Shown here: piece by piece, positions 1 through 8,605 of the stretch | How positions within the stretch are numbered: the stretch's first letter is position 1 | Layout of the letters: each line of letters starts with the position of its first letter | DNA from: Furfurilactobacillus milii | Lineage (GTDB): Bacteria; Bacillota; Bacilli; Lactobacillales; Lactobacillaceae | Assembly (NCBI RefSeq): GCF_009863985.1 | Contig: NZ_WEZT01000005.1 | Span: 94,878-158,877 of the forward strand | Length of the DNA stretch: 64,000 nucleotides | Direction: 5' to 3' | Program-made: the position numbers and the translations under genes | The notes under the pieces: generated by a model | The model's database searches: none | What the model saw: only the letters and a program-made list of their open reading frames with translations | Told to the model about the DNA's origin: nothing

Positions 1-585
1 GACATTCGCGATTACAGTATGACTGAATTGCGTCAACGATTTGGGCTCGTTCTTCAGGATTCGTTTATGTTTTACGGCGACATCGCCTCAAACATCCGCA
101 TGTTTGATGACAATATCAGTGATCAACAAGTTGAAGATGCCGCACGTTTTGTGTCGGCAGATCGTTTTATTGACCAATTGCCTGATAAATATCATGCTCG
201 TGTCATTGAACGTGGCGCCAGCTATTCTGGTGGTCAGCGACAATTGTTGTCGTTTGCACGCACGGTAGCACATAATCCAAAGGTGCTTATCTTGGATGAG
301 GCAACGGCCGACATCGATACAGAAACTGAAGCACTCATTCAAGATGGTCTTCAAAAACTGCAAAGTGGACGGACCACGATTGCAATTGCGCACCGGCTGT
401 CAACGATTAGAAATGCTGATCAGATTTTGGTACTGGATCAAGGTCGAATTGTTGAGCGAGGCACGCATGATGATTTGCTGGCTAAGCGCGGGCGTTACTA
501 CGACATGTATCGGTTGCAAACAGCAGTTGATGCAGATCAACGTGAGGCACTTCTTAATAGTGAAGAAGATGATTCCAGTGCTTAA
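1..585 (+). CDS. ABC exporter ATP-binding/permease protein, C-terminal part (cut by window edge)
   Basis: The reading frame is open from the first base, so this is the 3' part of a longer gene. It is the nucleotide-binding domain of an ABC exporter half-transporter of the MdlB/LmrA type. Visible in order: a Q-loop (LVLQDSFMFYGD), the ABC signature YSGGQRQ, Walker B (VLILDEATADID) and the H-loop (IAIAHRLST). Walker A lies upstream of the window. By family knowledge the protein couples ATP hydrolysis to export of a drug, lipid or peptide; the substrate cannot be read from this part. Exporters of this kind are often encoded as adjacent pairs forming heterodimers, and the partner would lie upstream. 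The last roughly 20 residues are acidic and not conserved. A strong terminator follows directly. Confidence 0.9.
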   Translation, partial: DIRDYSMTELRQRFGLVLQDSFMFYGDIASNIRMFDDNISDQQVEDAARFVSADRFIDQLPDKYHARVIERGASYSGGQRQLLSFARTVAHNPKVLILDEATADIDTETEALIQDGLQKLQSGRTTIAIAHRLSTIRNADQILVLDQGRIVERGTHDDLLAKRGRYYDMYRLQTAVDADQREALLNSEEDDSSA

Positions 586-626
586 GTGAAGGAATGACTG
601 AGACTACGCGTTGGATAGGCAAAAAT

Positions 627-676
627 AAAGGTGTACTGACGATTCCAAAGCTGGAGTCGTCAGTACACCTTTTTAA
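627..676. terminator. Intrinsic terminator, probably bidirectional
   Basis: A perfect stem of about 14 bp (AGGTGTACTGACGA with TCGTCAGTACACCT) is flanked by A-rich and T-rich tracts. It lies between the convergent ABC transporter and plsC genes and can serve both. Confidence 0.85.
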
Positions 677-704
677 TGACAATGATTATGCTGTGTTTGG
701 TTAA

Positions 705-1439
705 TTATGATTTACGGTTGTTGTGGACTTCTGGTTTAGTTAACTCTGCCAAATGTTCAGCTTCGACTTTTTCTTTGGTTTTCTCTGCGGCTTGTTTTTG
801 TTGATATTCTTCATAGAGCTTTTGATTTGGATCCACATAGTGGAAGGACGGATCAATTTCTTTATCCAAAGCATCAAAGGCGGCTTGCATTTGTTGATCA
901 ATTTGTTGTTGACCGGCATCATCTGTTTTGAATTTGCGGTCGATATAAATCGGTTCACCGAAACTGATTTTGACACGTTTGCGACTGAATAATCCCATAA
1001 ATGTCAATGGCCCTTGATAAACAGTAGGAACCAAGGGAACACCAGCAAGCTTAGCGATGACTGTGGCGCCACCTTTCATTTCACTGGAATGACGAGTGCC
1101 AGAAGGAAAGATGATGGTCGACAGTTCACCTTGTTTTAGAATCTTGACAGGGGTCTTGATGGCTGAAGGGCCTGGGTGATCCCGGTCTACCGGATAGGCA
1201 TTGGCATGGTTGAGCACAAAACGGATGATTGGATTTTTGAAGAGTTCCTTTTTGGTCATGAACGAGAATTTTCGAGGTGATGCGGCTAGAGCGTAATAAA
1301 TTGGATCAAACCAAGTTCGGTGCGGCCCCACAAGAATGTAGGTTCCTTCTGGCAAACGGTCTTTATGTGTGATTTTTGGTCGCCCGTTGACGATTAATAG
1401 GATAATGCGGGCGACAACACGAATAAATGAATAGAACAA
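705..1439 (-). CDS. plsC: 1-acyl-sn-glycerol-3-phosphate acyltransferase (PlsC family)
   Basis: Transfers an acyl chain to lysophosphatidic acid to make phosphatidic acid, the second acylation of membrane phospholipid synthesis. It is expected at the inner face of the membrane, through a hydrophobic N-terminal helix (residues about 1-18). The catalytic HX4D box is visible as HRTWFD (His40, Asp45). The second substrate-binding block reads FPSGTR rather than the usual FPEGTR. The start is a TTG at 1439 preceded by GGAGG at 1448-1452. The protein is 244 residues. The C-terminal 50 residues are charged and Lys/Glu/Gln-rich, which is usual in lactobacilli. Monocistronic and convergent with the upstream ABC gene. 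Confidence 0.88.
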   Translation of the reverse strand: MFYSFIRVVARIILLIVNGRPKITHKDRLPEGTYILVGPHRTWFDPIYYALAASPRKFSFMTKKELFKNPIIRFVLNHANAYPVDRDHPGPSAIKTPVKILKQGELSTIIFPSGTRHSSEMKGGATVIAKLAGVPLVPTVYQGPLTFMGLFSRKRVKISFGEPIYIDRKFKTDDAGQQQIDQQMQAAFDALDKEIDPSFHYVDPNQKLYEEYQQKQAAEKTKEKVEAEHLAELTKPEVHNNRKS

Positions 1440-1725
1440 GGCGGTGCCTCCGAGTCTTAAATGTTTTTAAAAATAGATAATCTAAAAAGCTGATAATTTA
1501 TTGTGATTGACGTTTCCCGAATGTCGAAACATTGGCCTTAGTTTAAAAAATAAGTTGAAATTCGTCAACCCTGTTGATCACTGACATAAACAAAGCTGGT
1601 CGCCATGGTATTTGGAAATCTACTTGCATTTGCTAGGCTAGACCATAATAATTCTGATAAGAGTATGACGAAGATGACCTTAGAATGCAAGGTTGAAACA
1701 GTCTGTGAAAGAAGTGAACACATTA

Positions 1726-2484
1726 ATGGAACCGAACTTACTGCCAGATGAACGAATTGACCAGTTATATGGTGCCGATATTAAAATTATTCAAAGTAAA
1801 ACCGTTTTTTCATTTTCACTAGATGCGGTTCTATTAGCTGATTTTGCCAATCCCGACAGAACCAGGCGAGGATTAACCGTCGATTTATGTGCGGGCAACG
1901 GGGCGGTCGGTTTGTTTTTCAGTCCTAAAACAAAAGGGCCAATAAAAATGGTTGAGATTCAACCACGTCTAGCCGATATGGCTCGGCGCTCAGTTAGTCT
2001 TAATGGTTTGACTACACGGGCGGAAGTTCTGACAATGGATCTTAAAGATGTGACGACGGTTATTCGTCCTGATTCGGCTGCGATTGTGACCTGTAATCCA
2101 CCTTATTTCGTTGATGCACCAACATCTCAAAAAAATCCCAATGAACATTACGCCATTGCAAGGCATGAGCTGACGACAACGTTAGCAGATGTGATTAACG
2201 CGGCCTCAGGATTGCTGAAAATGACCGGTCACGCGTATTTTGTGTTCCGACCAGATCGTTTTTTGGAAATGATGACGTTGTTACAGGCGGCTCGTTTGGC
2301 ACCCAAACGGTTGCAGTTTGTGTACCCAAAACCAGGGCGCGAAGCCAATATGTTCCTAGTGGATGCTATCAAAGACGGCAAAACAAATGGTTTAAAAGTA
2401 TTACCACCGTTGACTGTTGCAGACAACGAAGGTAACTATGTTGGTCATGTGCGTGAATTGCTTTACGGAAACGAGGCGCAATAA
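1726..2484 (+). CDS. tRNA1(Val) A37 N6-methyltransferase-like protein (TrmN6/YabB family)
   Basis: A class I SAM-dependent methyltransferase. The SAM-binding loop is [11 protein letters not shown] and the N6-adenine methyltransferase motif IV is CNPPYF (NPPY). The N-terminal block [20 protein letters not shown] is typical of the TrmN6/YabB family, which methylates adenine next to the anticodon of a tRNA. I place the start at ATG 1726, where GAAAGAAGTG lies upstream at a usable distance. A TTG at 1693 would add 11 residues but has AAGG directly abutting it. The next gene, a GIY-YIG protein, follows after 2 nt; this pair is a common cluster in Firmicutes. The exact tRNA target is inferred from the family. 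Confidence 0.85.
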   Translation: MEPNLLPDERIDQLYGADIKIIQSKTVFSFSLDAVLLADFANPDRTRRGLTVDLCAGNGAVGLFFSPKTKGPIKMVEIQPRLADMARRSVSLNGLTTRAEVLTMDLKDVTTVIRPDSAAIVTCNPPYFVDAPTSQKNPNEHYAIARHELTTTLADVINAASGLLKMTGHAYFVFRPDRFLEMMTLLQAARLAPKRLQFVYPKPGREANMFLVDAIKDGKTNGLKVLPPLTVADNEGNYVGHVRELLYGNEAQ

Positions 2485-2486
2485 TA

Positions 2487-2771
2487 GTGTCAAAGCCTTA
2501 TTATTTTTATGTGCTACTTTGTGCCGACAACACGCTGTACGGTGGCTTTACAGACGATGTTGGCCGACGCTTTGCAACTCATCAGGCTGGCAAGGGAGCC
2601 AAGTACACACGACCAGCATTTCGTCATCCGTTAAAAATGATTTATGCACAGGCGTTTGAAGATAAATCTAGCGCGCTAAAGGCTGAGTATGCATTTAAAC
2701 ATCAACCGCGAGCCAAAAAAATTGCTTTCCTTCAGGATCATCATGCCAACCCATTTGAAAATAATGATTAG
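2487..2771 (+). CDS. GIY-YIG nuclease-like protein (YhbQ/YazA, UPF0213 family)
   Basis: A small protein of 94 residues consisting of one GIY-YIG fold. The motif appears as [18 protein letters not shown], where the second half (YGG) is a variant of YIG. The conserved Arg (RRFATH) and the KGAKYTR block follow. Family members are predicted single-domain nucleases of unclear role, possibly in DNA repair. The GTG start at 2487 follows the methyltransferase stop after 2 nt, so the two are probably translationally coupled. No specific substrate can be inferred. Confidence 0.85.
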   Translation: MSKPYYFYVLLCADNTLYGGFTDDVGRRFATHQAGKGAKYTRPAFRHPLKMIYAQAFEDKSSALKAEYAFKHQPRAKKIAFLQDHHANPFENND

Positions 2772-2917
2772 TAATTAGCGAGGTTGTCCAGTTGTGTCAT
2801 TAAAAGGTGGTGATTGTGTGCCATTCTTTCAGCGAAGATGGGGCTAGTTTTGTGCTAAGCTAAATTGGTATTCAAAAATTGAAATAGTTGTCAATTTTAC
2901 TTGGAGGAATAAACGTT

Positions 2918-3910
2918 ATGAAAATTCTAGCTTATGGCGTACGGGATGACGAAAGGCCTTACTTTAAAACTTGGCAGGCAGCACATCCAGAAGTAACTGT
3001 TTCGTTGACACCGGCTATTTTAGATGAACATTCCGTTGATGAGGCCGCTGGTTGTGATGGGATTAGCATTTTACAAACGGATCCAGTAGGGCCAGCGATA
3101 TTTGAACGACTGGTCAAAGAAAATGTGCGAGCAGTGTCGTCGCGAATCGTGGGCGCGGACGCTATGGCGCTCGATACTGCAAAAAAATTAGGAATTAAGG
3201 TGACTAATGTGCCTGCCTATTCTCCAGCGGCAATTGCGGAATTCACGGTTAGCCAGTTATTGCAGTTGTTGCGCAACACGCGTCGTTTTGAAGCTAAAAT
3301 TCACGCTCAGGATTTCCGCTGGGCACCAGATGTCTCACAGGAATTGAATCAGCAAACGGTCGGTGTGATCGGCACTGGCAGAATTGGGCGTGCGGCAATT
3401 AAAATATACCGTGGCTTTGGCGCGAAAGTCGTTGCTTACGATGTTTACCATAATGCCGAATTGGAAAAAGAGGGCGTCTATGTTGACTCATTGGCCGAGT
3501 TATATCAGGCCAGCACCGTGATTACATTACATGCGCCAGCAACCAAAGATGATTTTCATATGCTGGATCAGGATGCTTTTGCCCAGATGAATGACGGTGT
3601 TTGGATCGTTAACGCAGGACGTGGCACGTTGATTGACAGTCAGGCGCTGATTACAGCGTTGGATAGTGGTAAGGTCGCAGGCGCCGCCTTAGATACTTAT
3701 GAAAAGGAACTGCCCATTTTTAACCACGATTTAAGAAATCAACAAATTGATGATCCAACCTTCAACAATTTGTTTGCTCGCGAGAACGTTTTAATGACGC
3801 CTCACATTGCTTTTTATACAAATGTGGCCGTAAAAAACATGGTGACCGTTTCTCTCGATCACAACTTGAGTTTGATTCAAACAGGTGTCTCTGAAGATCA
3901 GGTGATTTAA
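2918..3910 (+). CDS. ldhD: D-lactate dehydrogenase (D-2-hydroxyacid dehydrogenase)
   Basis: Reduces pyruvate to D-lactate with NADH, regenerating NAD in lactic fermentation; cytoplasmic. 330 residues, close to the usual 330-333. The Rossmann motif is VGVIGTGRIGRAA, and the catalytic triad blocks are visible: the Arg block (VNAGRGTLID), the Glu block (ALDTYEKE) and the His block (TPHIAFYT). The start ATG at 2918 follows TTGGAGGAA (2901-2909). The frame is open upstream to 2888, but that start has no ribosome binding site. Close relatives in the family include D-2-hydroxyisocaproate dehydrogenases, so activity on branched keto acids cannot be excluded from sequence alone. Monocistronic, just before the rpsB promoter. 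Confidence 0.9.
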   Translation: MKILAYGVRDDERPYFKTWQAAHPEVTVSLTPAILDEHSVDEAAGCDGISILQTDPVGPAIFERLVKENVRAVSSRIVGADAMALDTAKKLGIKVTNVPAYSPAAIAEFTVSQLLQLLRNTRRFEAKIHAQDFRWAPDVSQELNQQTVGVIGTGRIGRAAIKIYRGFGAKVVAYDVYHNAELEKEGVYVDSLAELYQASTVITLHAPATKDDFHMLDQDAFAQMNDGVWIVNAGRGTLIDSQALITALDSGKVAGAALDTYEKELPIFNHDLRNQQIDDPTFNNLFARENVLMTPHIAFYTNVAVKNMVTVSLDHNLSLIQTGVSEDQVI

Positions 3911-3913
3911 TGC

Positions 3914-3942
3914 TTGTCACAGCACTTGGCGTTTGGTATACT
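3914..3942 (+). promoter_or_regulatory. SigA-type promoter for rpsB-tsf
   Basis: TTGTCA at 3914-3919 and TATACT at 3937-3942 are separated by exactly 17 nt. It begins 4 nt after the ldhD stop. It predicts a leader of about 115 nt before rpsB, which contains small inverted repeats (for example GGTTcaaAACC) and two purine-rich SD-like tracts. Confidence 0.8.
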
Positions 3943-4062
3943 AATTGTCGGTTCAAAACCAATTCACACCTAGCGTGATGCGCAAATCGGTGCTCAGGGA
4001 TGAGTGATCTGTGCAAATGAGCGTTGGGGAGGAAAAACATTATATTTTGGAGGATTTAACAC

Positions 4063-4848
4063 ATGGCTGTTATTTCTATGAAGCAATTGCTTGAAGCTGG
4101 TGTCCACTTCGGTCACCAAACACGTCGTTGGAACCCAAAGATGAAGCGTTACATTTTTACTGAACGTAACGGTATTTACATCATTGACTTGCAAAAGACG
4201 GTTAAGATGGCTGACGTTGCCTACAACTTTGTTAAGGATGAAGCTGCTAAGGGTTCAAACATTTTATTTGTTGGAACTAAGAAGCAAGCTCAAGACTCAA
4301 TCGAAGAAGAAGCCACTCGTGCCGGTATGTACTACGTTAACCACCGTTGGCTTGGTGGTACGTTGACTAACTGGAACACCATTCAAACACGGATCAAGCG
4401 TTTGAAGGACTTAAAGAAGATGGACGAAGACGGTACTTTTGATCGTCTGCCAAAGAAGGAAGTTGCTTTGTTGACTAAGCAACGTGAAAAGCTTGAAAAG
4501 TTCCTTGGCGGTATCGAAGATATGCCTGGTATTCCTGATGTTATGTTCATCGTTGACCCTCGTAAGGAACAAATCGCTGTTCAAGAAGCACACAAATTGA
4601 ACATTCCGATTGTTGCCATGGTTGACACGAACACTGACCCAGACGACATTGACTACATCATTCCTTCAAACGATGATGCTATCCGTGCCATCCGTTTGAT
4701 CTCTTCGAAGATGGCTGATGCTGTTATCGAAGGCCGCCAAGGTGAAGACCAAGGCGCTGACGATCAACAACAAGCCGCTGCAAAGGGCGATTCGATGGAA
4801 GACATCGTTGATGCTGTTGAAGGCGACAACAAGCAAAAAAACAACTAA
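4063..4848 (+). CDS. rpsB: 30S ribosomal protein S2
   Basis: A structural protein of the small subunit that is needed for recruitment of S1-like proteins and for initiation. 261 residues. The S2 signatures are clear: an N-terminal block ([20 protein letters not shown]), the central [13 protein letters not shown], and [28 protein letters not shown]. The C-terminal 30 residues form an acidic, Gln-rich tail with no conserved structure. The ATG start follows TTTTGGAGGA. It forms a unit with tsf, separated by a hairpin. S2 is known to regulate its own operon in some bacteria; whether the leader here does so is not visible. Confidence 0.97.
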   Translation: MAVISMKQLLEAGVHFGHQTRRWNPKMKRYIFTERNGIYIIDLQKTVKMADVAYNFVKDEAAKGSNILFVGTKKQAQDSIEEEATRAGMYYVNHRWLGGTLTNWNTIQTRIKRLKDLKKMDEDGTFDRLPKKEVALLTKQREKLEKFLGGIEDMPGIPDVMFIVDPRKEQIAVQEAHKLNIPIVAMVDTNTDPDDIDYIIPSNDDAIRAIRLISSKMADAVIEGRQGEDQGADDQQQAAAKGDSMEDIVDAVEGDNKQKNN

Positions 4849-4862
4849 GCGATAAAACCTTA

Positions 4863-4915
4863 GGCTGTCTATCAGTTGAGACCGTTGTGGCCTGAGATTG
4901 ATAGGCAGTCTTTTT
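4863..4915 (+). terminator. Terminator or attenuator between rpsB and tsf
   Basis: A long imperfect stem (about 14 bp, GGCTGTCTATCAGTTGAG with CTGAGATTGATAGGCAGTC) is followed by TTTTT. It lies between two genes that are normally co-transcribed. It probably gives partial termination and so sets S2 above EF-Ts. Confidence 0.75.
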
Positions 4916-4961
4916 CTCAAATTACTAAGTTTATTAAAAATTATGAGGAGGCCATACTAAG

Positions 4962-5837
4962 ATGGCAGTTACAGCAGCTCAAGTTAAAGCATTACGTGAA
5001 AAAACCGGTGTTGGTATCATGGACGCTAAGAAGGCATTAGTTGCCACTGATGGTGATGAAGCCAAGGCTTTAGACTTCCTACGTGAAAAGGGTATCGCCA
5101 AGGCAGAAAAGAAGAGTGACCGCATTGCTGCTGAAGGGTTAACCGAAGTTGCTATTCATGGCAACAAGGCAGCAATTGTTGAATTAAACTCAGAAACAGA
5201 CTTTGTTGCTTCAAACGACACGTTCAAAGATCTGTTACAAACAGTTAGTGACCAAATTGCTTTGGAAGAACCTGCTACTGTTGAAGAAGCTTTGAAGTTG
5301 AAAGCTAATGACAGCGAAACGTTAAGCGATGCAATCATCTCTGCTACACAAGTAACAGGTGAAAAGATTAGTTTGCGCCGGTTCCAGGTCGTTGATAAGA
5401 ATGATGACCAAGTATTTGGTTCATACCTACACATGGGTGGTTCAATTGCTTCTTTGGTTGTTCTTGAAGGTGGCGACGCCGAAACAGCTAAGGATGTTGC
5501 GATGCACGTCGCTGCAATCAACCCAGAATATGTTGACCGGACTGATGTACCGGCTGACCGTTTGAACCATGAAAAGGATGTTCTTTCTAAAGAAGACGAT
5601 CTTGCTGGCAAGCCAGACAACATCAAAGAAAAAATGATCGATGGTCGTTTGAACAAGTGGTTGGCTGAAATTTCATTGAATGATCAACCATTCGTTAAGG
5701 ACGGCGATCAAACTGTTGACCAGTACGTTTCCTCGAAGAACGCCAAGGTTGTTTCATTCGTTCGTTACCAAGTCGGTGAAGGCATGGAAAAGAAGAGCGA
5801 TGACTTCGTTGACGAAGTTATGGGTCAAATCAAGTAA
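4962..5837 (+). CDS. tsf: Translation elongation factor Ts
   Basis: Guanine nucleotide exchange factor for EF-Tu. 291 residues, the usual length. The N-terminal UBA-like domain ([19 protein letters not shown]) and the core signature [13 protein letters not shown], which contacts EF-Tu, are present. Duplicated core subdomains and the C-terminal module follow. The start ATG follows GAGGAGGCC. Codon use is strongly biased towards that of the other highly expressed genes here. A terminator follows. Confidence 0.97.
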   Translation: MAVTAAQVKALREKTGVGIMDAKKALVATDGDEAKALDFLREKGIAKAEKKSDRIAAEGLTEVAIHGNKAAIVELNSETDFVASNDTFKDLLQTVSDQIALEEPATVEEALKLKANDSETLSDAIISATQVTGEKISLRRFQVVDKNDDQVFGSYLHMGGSIASLVVLEGGDAETAKDVAMHVAAINPEYVDRTDVPADRLNHEKDVLSKEDDLAGKPDNIKEKMIDGRLNKWLAEISLNDQPFVKDGDQTVDQYVSSKNAKVVSFVRYQVGEGMEKKSDDFVDEVMGQIK

Positions 5838-5845
5838 TTAAACCA

Positions 5846-5871
5846 GGGCGTACGTTATGTGCGCCTTTTTT
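5846..5871 (+). terminator. Intrinsic terminator after tsf
   Basis: A 7-bp stem (GGCGTAC with GTGCGCC, one G-U pair) and a 5-nt loop are followed by TTTTTT. Confidence 0.75.
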
Positions 5872-5919
5872 GTAGAATGAGACGCCCACATGGGATCTGA
5901 CAAGGAGGATGTTGGTCTA

Positions 5920-6642
5920 ATGGCTGATGTAAAATACAAACGTGTAATGTTAAAGTTGAGCGGTGAAGCACTGGCCGGTGAACAAGGATTCGGAATCTAT
6001 CCGCCAAAGATTAAAACCGTTGCTGAAGAACTAAGAGAGGTTTATGCCCTTGGTGTGCAGATTGCAATTGTTGTCGGTGGCGGTAACATTTGGCGAGGTG
6101 AAGCAGGATCTGAAATGGGCATGGAACGCGCCCAAGCTGATTACGTCGGTATGCTGGCAACTATTATGAACGCCTTGGCTTTACAAGACAGTTTGGAAAG
6201 CTTAGATGTACCAACACGTGTCCAGACTTCTATTGAAATGCGCCAGATTGCAGAACCTTACATTCGTCGGAAGGCGGTTCGTCATTTAGAAAAGGATCGG
6301 GTCGTGATTTTTGCCGGTGGAACTGGTTCACCATACTTTTCAACAGATACGACCGCTGCTTTACGAGCAGCTGAAATCAATGCAGATGCTATTCTCATGG
6401 CTAAAAATGGCACGGACGGTATTTATTCGGCCGATCCGAATGTAGATCCTGATGCAGTCAAGTACGATTCTTTGACTCACTTGGATATTATCAACAAGGG
6501 TCTTCATGTTATGGATACAACAGCAACGTCGTTGTCAATGGATAATAATATTCCACTGGTCGTCTTTAACTTCAACGAACCTGGCAATGTTTTGAAGGTT
6601 GTTAAGGGTGAAAATATTGGGACAACTGTTAGGGGGAAATAA
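5920..6642 (+). CDS. pyrH: Uridylate kinase (UMP kinase)
   Basis: Phosphorylates UMP to UDP with ATP, feeding pyrimidine nucleotide synthesis; hexameric bacterial UMP kinase of the amino acid kinase fold. 240 residues from the chosen start. Motifs include [15 protein letters not shown] near the N-terminus and [10 protein letters not shown] for substrate binding. [20 protein letters not shown] and [13 protein letters not shown] follow. ATG 5920 follows CAAGGAGGA at 5901-5909; an ATG at 5890 lies upstream of that ribosome binding site and is rejected. One nucleotide separates it from frr, so the two are an operon. Confidence 0.96.
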   Translation: MADVKYKRVMLKLSGEALAGEQGFGIYPPKIKTVAEELREVYALGVQIAIVVGGGNIWRGEAGSEMGMERAQADYVGMLATIMNALALQDSLESLDVPTRVQTSIEMRQIAEPYIRRKAVRHLEKDRVVIFAGGTGSPYFSTDTTAALRAAEINADAILMAKNGTDGIYSADPNVDPDAVKYDSLTHLDIINKGLHVMDTTATSLSMDNNIPLVVFNFNEPGNVLKVVKGENIGTTVRGK

Positions 6643-6643
6643 A

Positions 6644-7207
6644 ATGGCTGTTAATGAACCGATTTTAAAAGATGCACAAGAACGGATGAGTAAGGCTGGT
6701 GATGCGCTGTCACGTGAGCTTGGCAATATTCGTGCAGGCCGTGCAAACGCAGGCTTGCTCGCTGATATTAAGGCGGATTATTATGGCGCGCCAACACCGA
6801 TTAATCAAATGGCTTCCATCACGATTCCGGAAGCGCGTGTCTTATTAATAACACCATTTGATAAAAGTAGTTTGGATGCTATTGAACACGCAATTTTGAC
6901 TTCTGATTTGGGAATTAATCCAGCTAACGATGGTAACGCTATCCGGCTGGTTATTCCGCAATTGACTGAAGAAAGCCGGAAAGACTTGGTTAAACAAGTT
7001 CATGGTAAGGCTGAAGAAGCTAAAGTTGCCGTTCGTAATGTTCGTCGAGATGCAATGGATTCATTAAAAAAAGGTCACAAAAATGGTGACTTTACAGATG
7101 ATCAGTTGCACGATCTTGAAGAACAAGCTCAAAAAATTACGGATGCTGGCATTAAGAATGTTGAAAATATCGCCAGTGACAAAGAGAAAGAATTAATGAC
7201 TATCTAG
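6644..7207 (+). CDS. frr: Ribosome recycling factor
   Basis: Splits post-termination ribosomes together with EF-G. 187 residues, within the usual 185-187. Typical blocks are AGDALSRELGNIRAGRANAGLL and ITIPEARVLLITPFDKSSL. IPQLTEESRKDLVKQVH and the coiled C-terminal helix follow. The ATG at 6644 lies 1 nt after the pyrH stop, with AGGGGG (6631-6636) inside pyrH. The usual downstream terminator is displaced by a 240-bp insertion-sequence remnant. Confidence 0.96.
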   Translation: MAVNEPILKDAQERMSKAGDALSRELGNIRAGRANAGLLADIKADYYGAPTPINQMASITIPEARVLLITPFDKSSLDAIEHAILTSDLGINPANDGNAIRLVIPQLTEESRKDLVKQVHGKAEEAKVAVRNVRRDAMDSLKKGHKNGDFTDDQLHDLEEQAQKITDAGIKNVENIASDKEKELMTI

Positions 7208-7231
7208 TTACGGCTCTGGATATTTTTTGTC

Positions 7232-7471
7232 ATATGGTAGATTGCAAATTTAATCCGAATTTTTGGACAAATTTGTCAGCATGATCTGATAAGGTGTTTG
7301 CCAGTCAAGTATTTTAAGTGGTCTCTGATTTCGATTTTAATTCGTTCGGAATAGGTTATACTAGACAAAAGATCAGCTCCTAAAAGATGGGTTTGTGGTA
7401 AACACCATTTTAAAGGAAGCTGATCTTTTTTGTCCGAACAGCGTTCGGATTAATTTTACAATCTATCATAT
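7232..7471. mobile_element. IS30-family-derived remnant with 28-bp inverted repeats (MITE-like)
   Basis: Terminal inverted repeats lie at 7232-7259 and 7444-7471 and match at 25 of 28 positions by hand count. The left end carries the end of a minus-strand transposase gene. The middle holds a long hairpin at about 7373-7434 (GATCAGCT with AGCTGATC and an inner stem). At 240 bp it is a deletion derivative of an IS of roughly 1 kb and cannot transpose by itself. I could not identify a convincing target-site duplication. It separates frr from its terminator. Confidence 0.7.
7250..7342 (-). pseudogene. IS30-family transposase, C-terminal fragment
   Basis: On the minus strand the frame reads NRNQRPLKILDWQTPYQIM and then a short tail ending in TAA at 7250-7252, inside the left inverted repeat. 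The RPLKxLDWQTPY pattern is the conserved C-terminal end of IS30-family transposases (compare RPRKVLNYETPYEVF at the right edge of this window). An in-frame stop lies just upstream and the rest of the gene is missing, so this is a dead fragment. Confidence 0.65.
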
Positions 7472-7473
7472 AA

Positions 7474-7519
7474 GCGATTGTGATTGGAAATTTGTTTTTC
7501 CAGTCACAGTCGTTTTTTT
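7474..7519 (+). terminator. Intrinsic terminator, probably the original frr terminator
   Basis: A stem of about 15 bp with two G-U pairs (CGATTGTGATTGGAAA with TTTTCCAGTCACAGTCG) is followed by TTTTTTT. It begins 3 nt after the IS remnant, which suggests that the element inserted between frr and this terminator. Nothing else recognisable lies between here and uppS except A/T-rich DNA. Confidence 0.8.
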
Positions 7520-7777
7520 ATTTAAGGTGACAATTTACTAATGAGTGCTGACTGTGGCCAGTTTTACCAGTTACGTTAAAGTGATACAATGCCGAGGTAG
7601 ATATTTAAGACAATGATTATTGTTTGGCGACCATACATAATGGTTGTCTGTCCCATCAACCGGGCACGTTTCGTCATTTTTTAGAAGGTCACTGCGTTTA
7701 TTTCGCTGTGTTTTAATGTAATGACTGGGTGTTTTTGTTAAACTAGAAAGACGTAGAATTGAAAGGTGGACGTTGTT

Positions 7778-8560
7778 TTGTTTGGACGAAAAAAGACTGT
7801 GGCACCTGAAACTTCGCCAAGTGATCTCGATGAGACACGCATTCCTAAGCACGTTGCCATCATCATGGATGGTAACGGACGATGGGCTCAGAAGCGACAT
7901 TTACCACGTGTGGCAGGCCACAAGGAAGGCATGAATGCTGTTAAAAAGGTGACCATTGCGGCTAGTCATTTAGGTATTAAGGTGCTAACACTGTATGCTT
8001 TTTCAACAGAAAATTGGAAACGTTCAGAGAATGAAGTTAACTATCTTATGCAACTGCCAGTCGATTTTTTTGACACTTTTGTACCCGACTTGGTTAAAGA
8101 AAATGTGCGGGTTAATGTTATGGGATATACGGATCAGCTTCCGAAAAAAACCCAAACAGCTGTTAACAATGCGATTGCGGATACCGCGCACTGTACCGGC
8201 ATGATTTTAAATTTTGCACTTAACTATGGCGGACAAGCGGAAATCGTGACGGCTATCCAAAAAATTGCGCAAAGAGTTGCTGACGGGGACCAACAGGTTG
8301 CGGACATTACTACGGAAACCGTTGATCAGGCTTTAATGACGGCTCCACTTGCACCATACAATAACCCTGATTTGCTAATTCGAACTAGTGGAGAAGAACG
8401 AATTTCGAATTTTTTGCTTTGGCAAATTGCTTATAGCGAATTGGTATTTACAGAAGGGTATTGGCCTGATTTTGACGACACAGAATTGCGTCGCTGTATT
8501 GGGCAATTTCAACAACGTGACCGTCGCTTCGGTGGCGTCAAACAACAAAAAAATAAATAA
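7778..8560 (+). CDS. uppS: Undecaprenyl diphosphate synthase (isoprenyl transferase)
   Basis: Makes the C55 lipid carrier for peptidoglycan and teichoic acid precursors by cis-condensation of isopentenyl diphosphate onto farnesyl diphosphate; membrane-associated. Diagnostic blocks are HVAIIMDGNGRWAQKR (catalytic Asp), TLYAFSTENWKR and DLLIRTSGEERISNFLLWQ. The last is followed by SELVFTEGYWPDFD. I choose TTG 7778 because GAAAGGTGG at 7761-7769 sits 8 nt upstream. A GTG at 7766 would add four residues but overlaps that ribosome binding site. 260 residues. It leads into cdsA and rseP, a common envelope cluster. Confidence 0.95.
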   Translation: MFGRKKTVAPETSPSDLDETRIPKHVAIIMDGNGRWAQKRHLPRVAGHKEGMNAVKKVTIAASHLGIKVLTLYAFSTENWKRSENEVNYLMQLPVDFFDTFVPDLVKENVRVNVMGYTDQLPKKTQTAVNNAIADTAHCTGMILNFALNYGGQAEIVTAIQKIAQRVADGDQQVADITTETVDQALMTAPLAPYNNPDLLIRTSGEERISNFLLWQIAYSELVFTEGYWPDFDDTELRRCIGQFQQRDRRFGGVKQQKNK

Positions 8561-8605
8561 GAGTTTGTGACGGGCTAAGGCTTGTCCAGAAGTGAGGAGT
8601 TTCAT

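Noticed and set aside
1440..1692. Possible small gene or RNA between plsC and the methyltransferase
   Set aside because: A/T-rich, with no frame bearing a ribosome binding site and no convincing stem; only weak promoter-like boxes.
5156..5656. 166-codon minus-strand frame opposite tsf
   Set aside because: The codon bias of tsf leaves the opposite strand free of stops; Ser-rich translation without domains or start signals.
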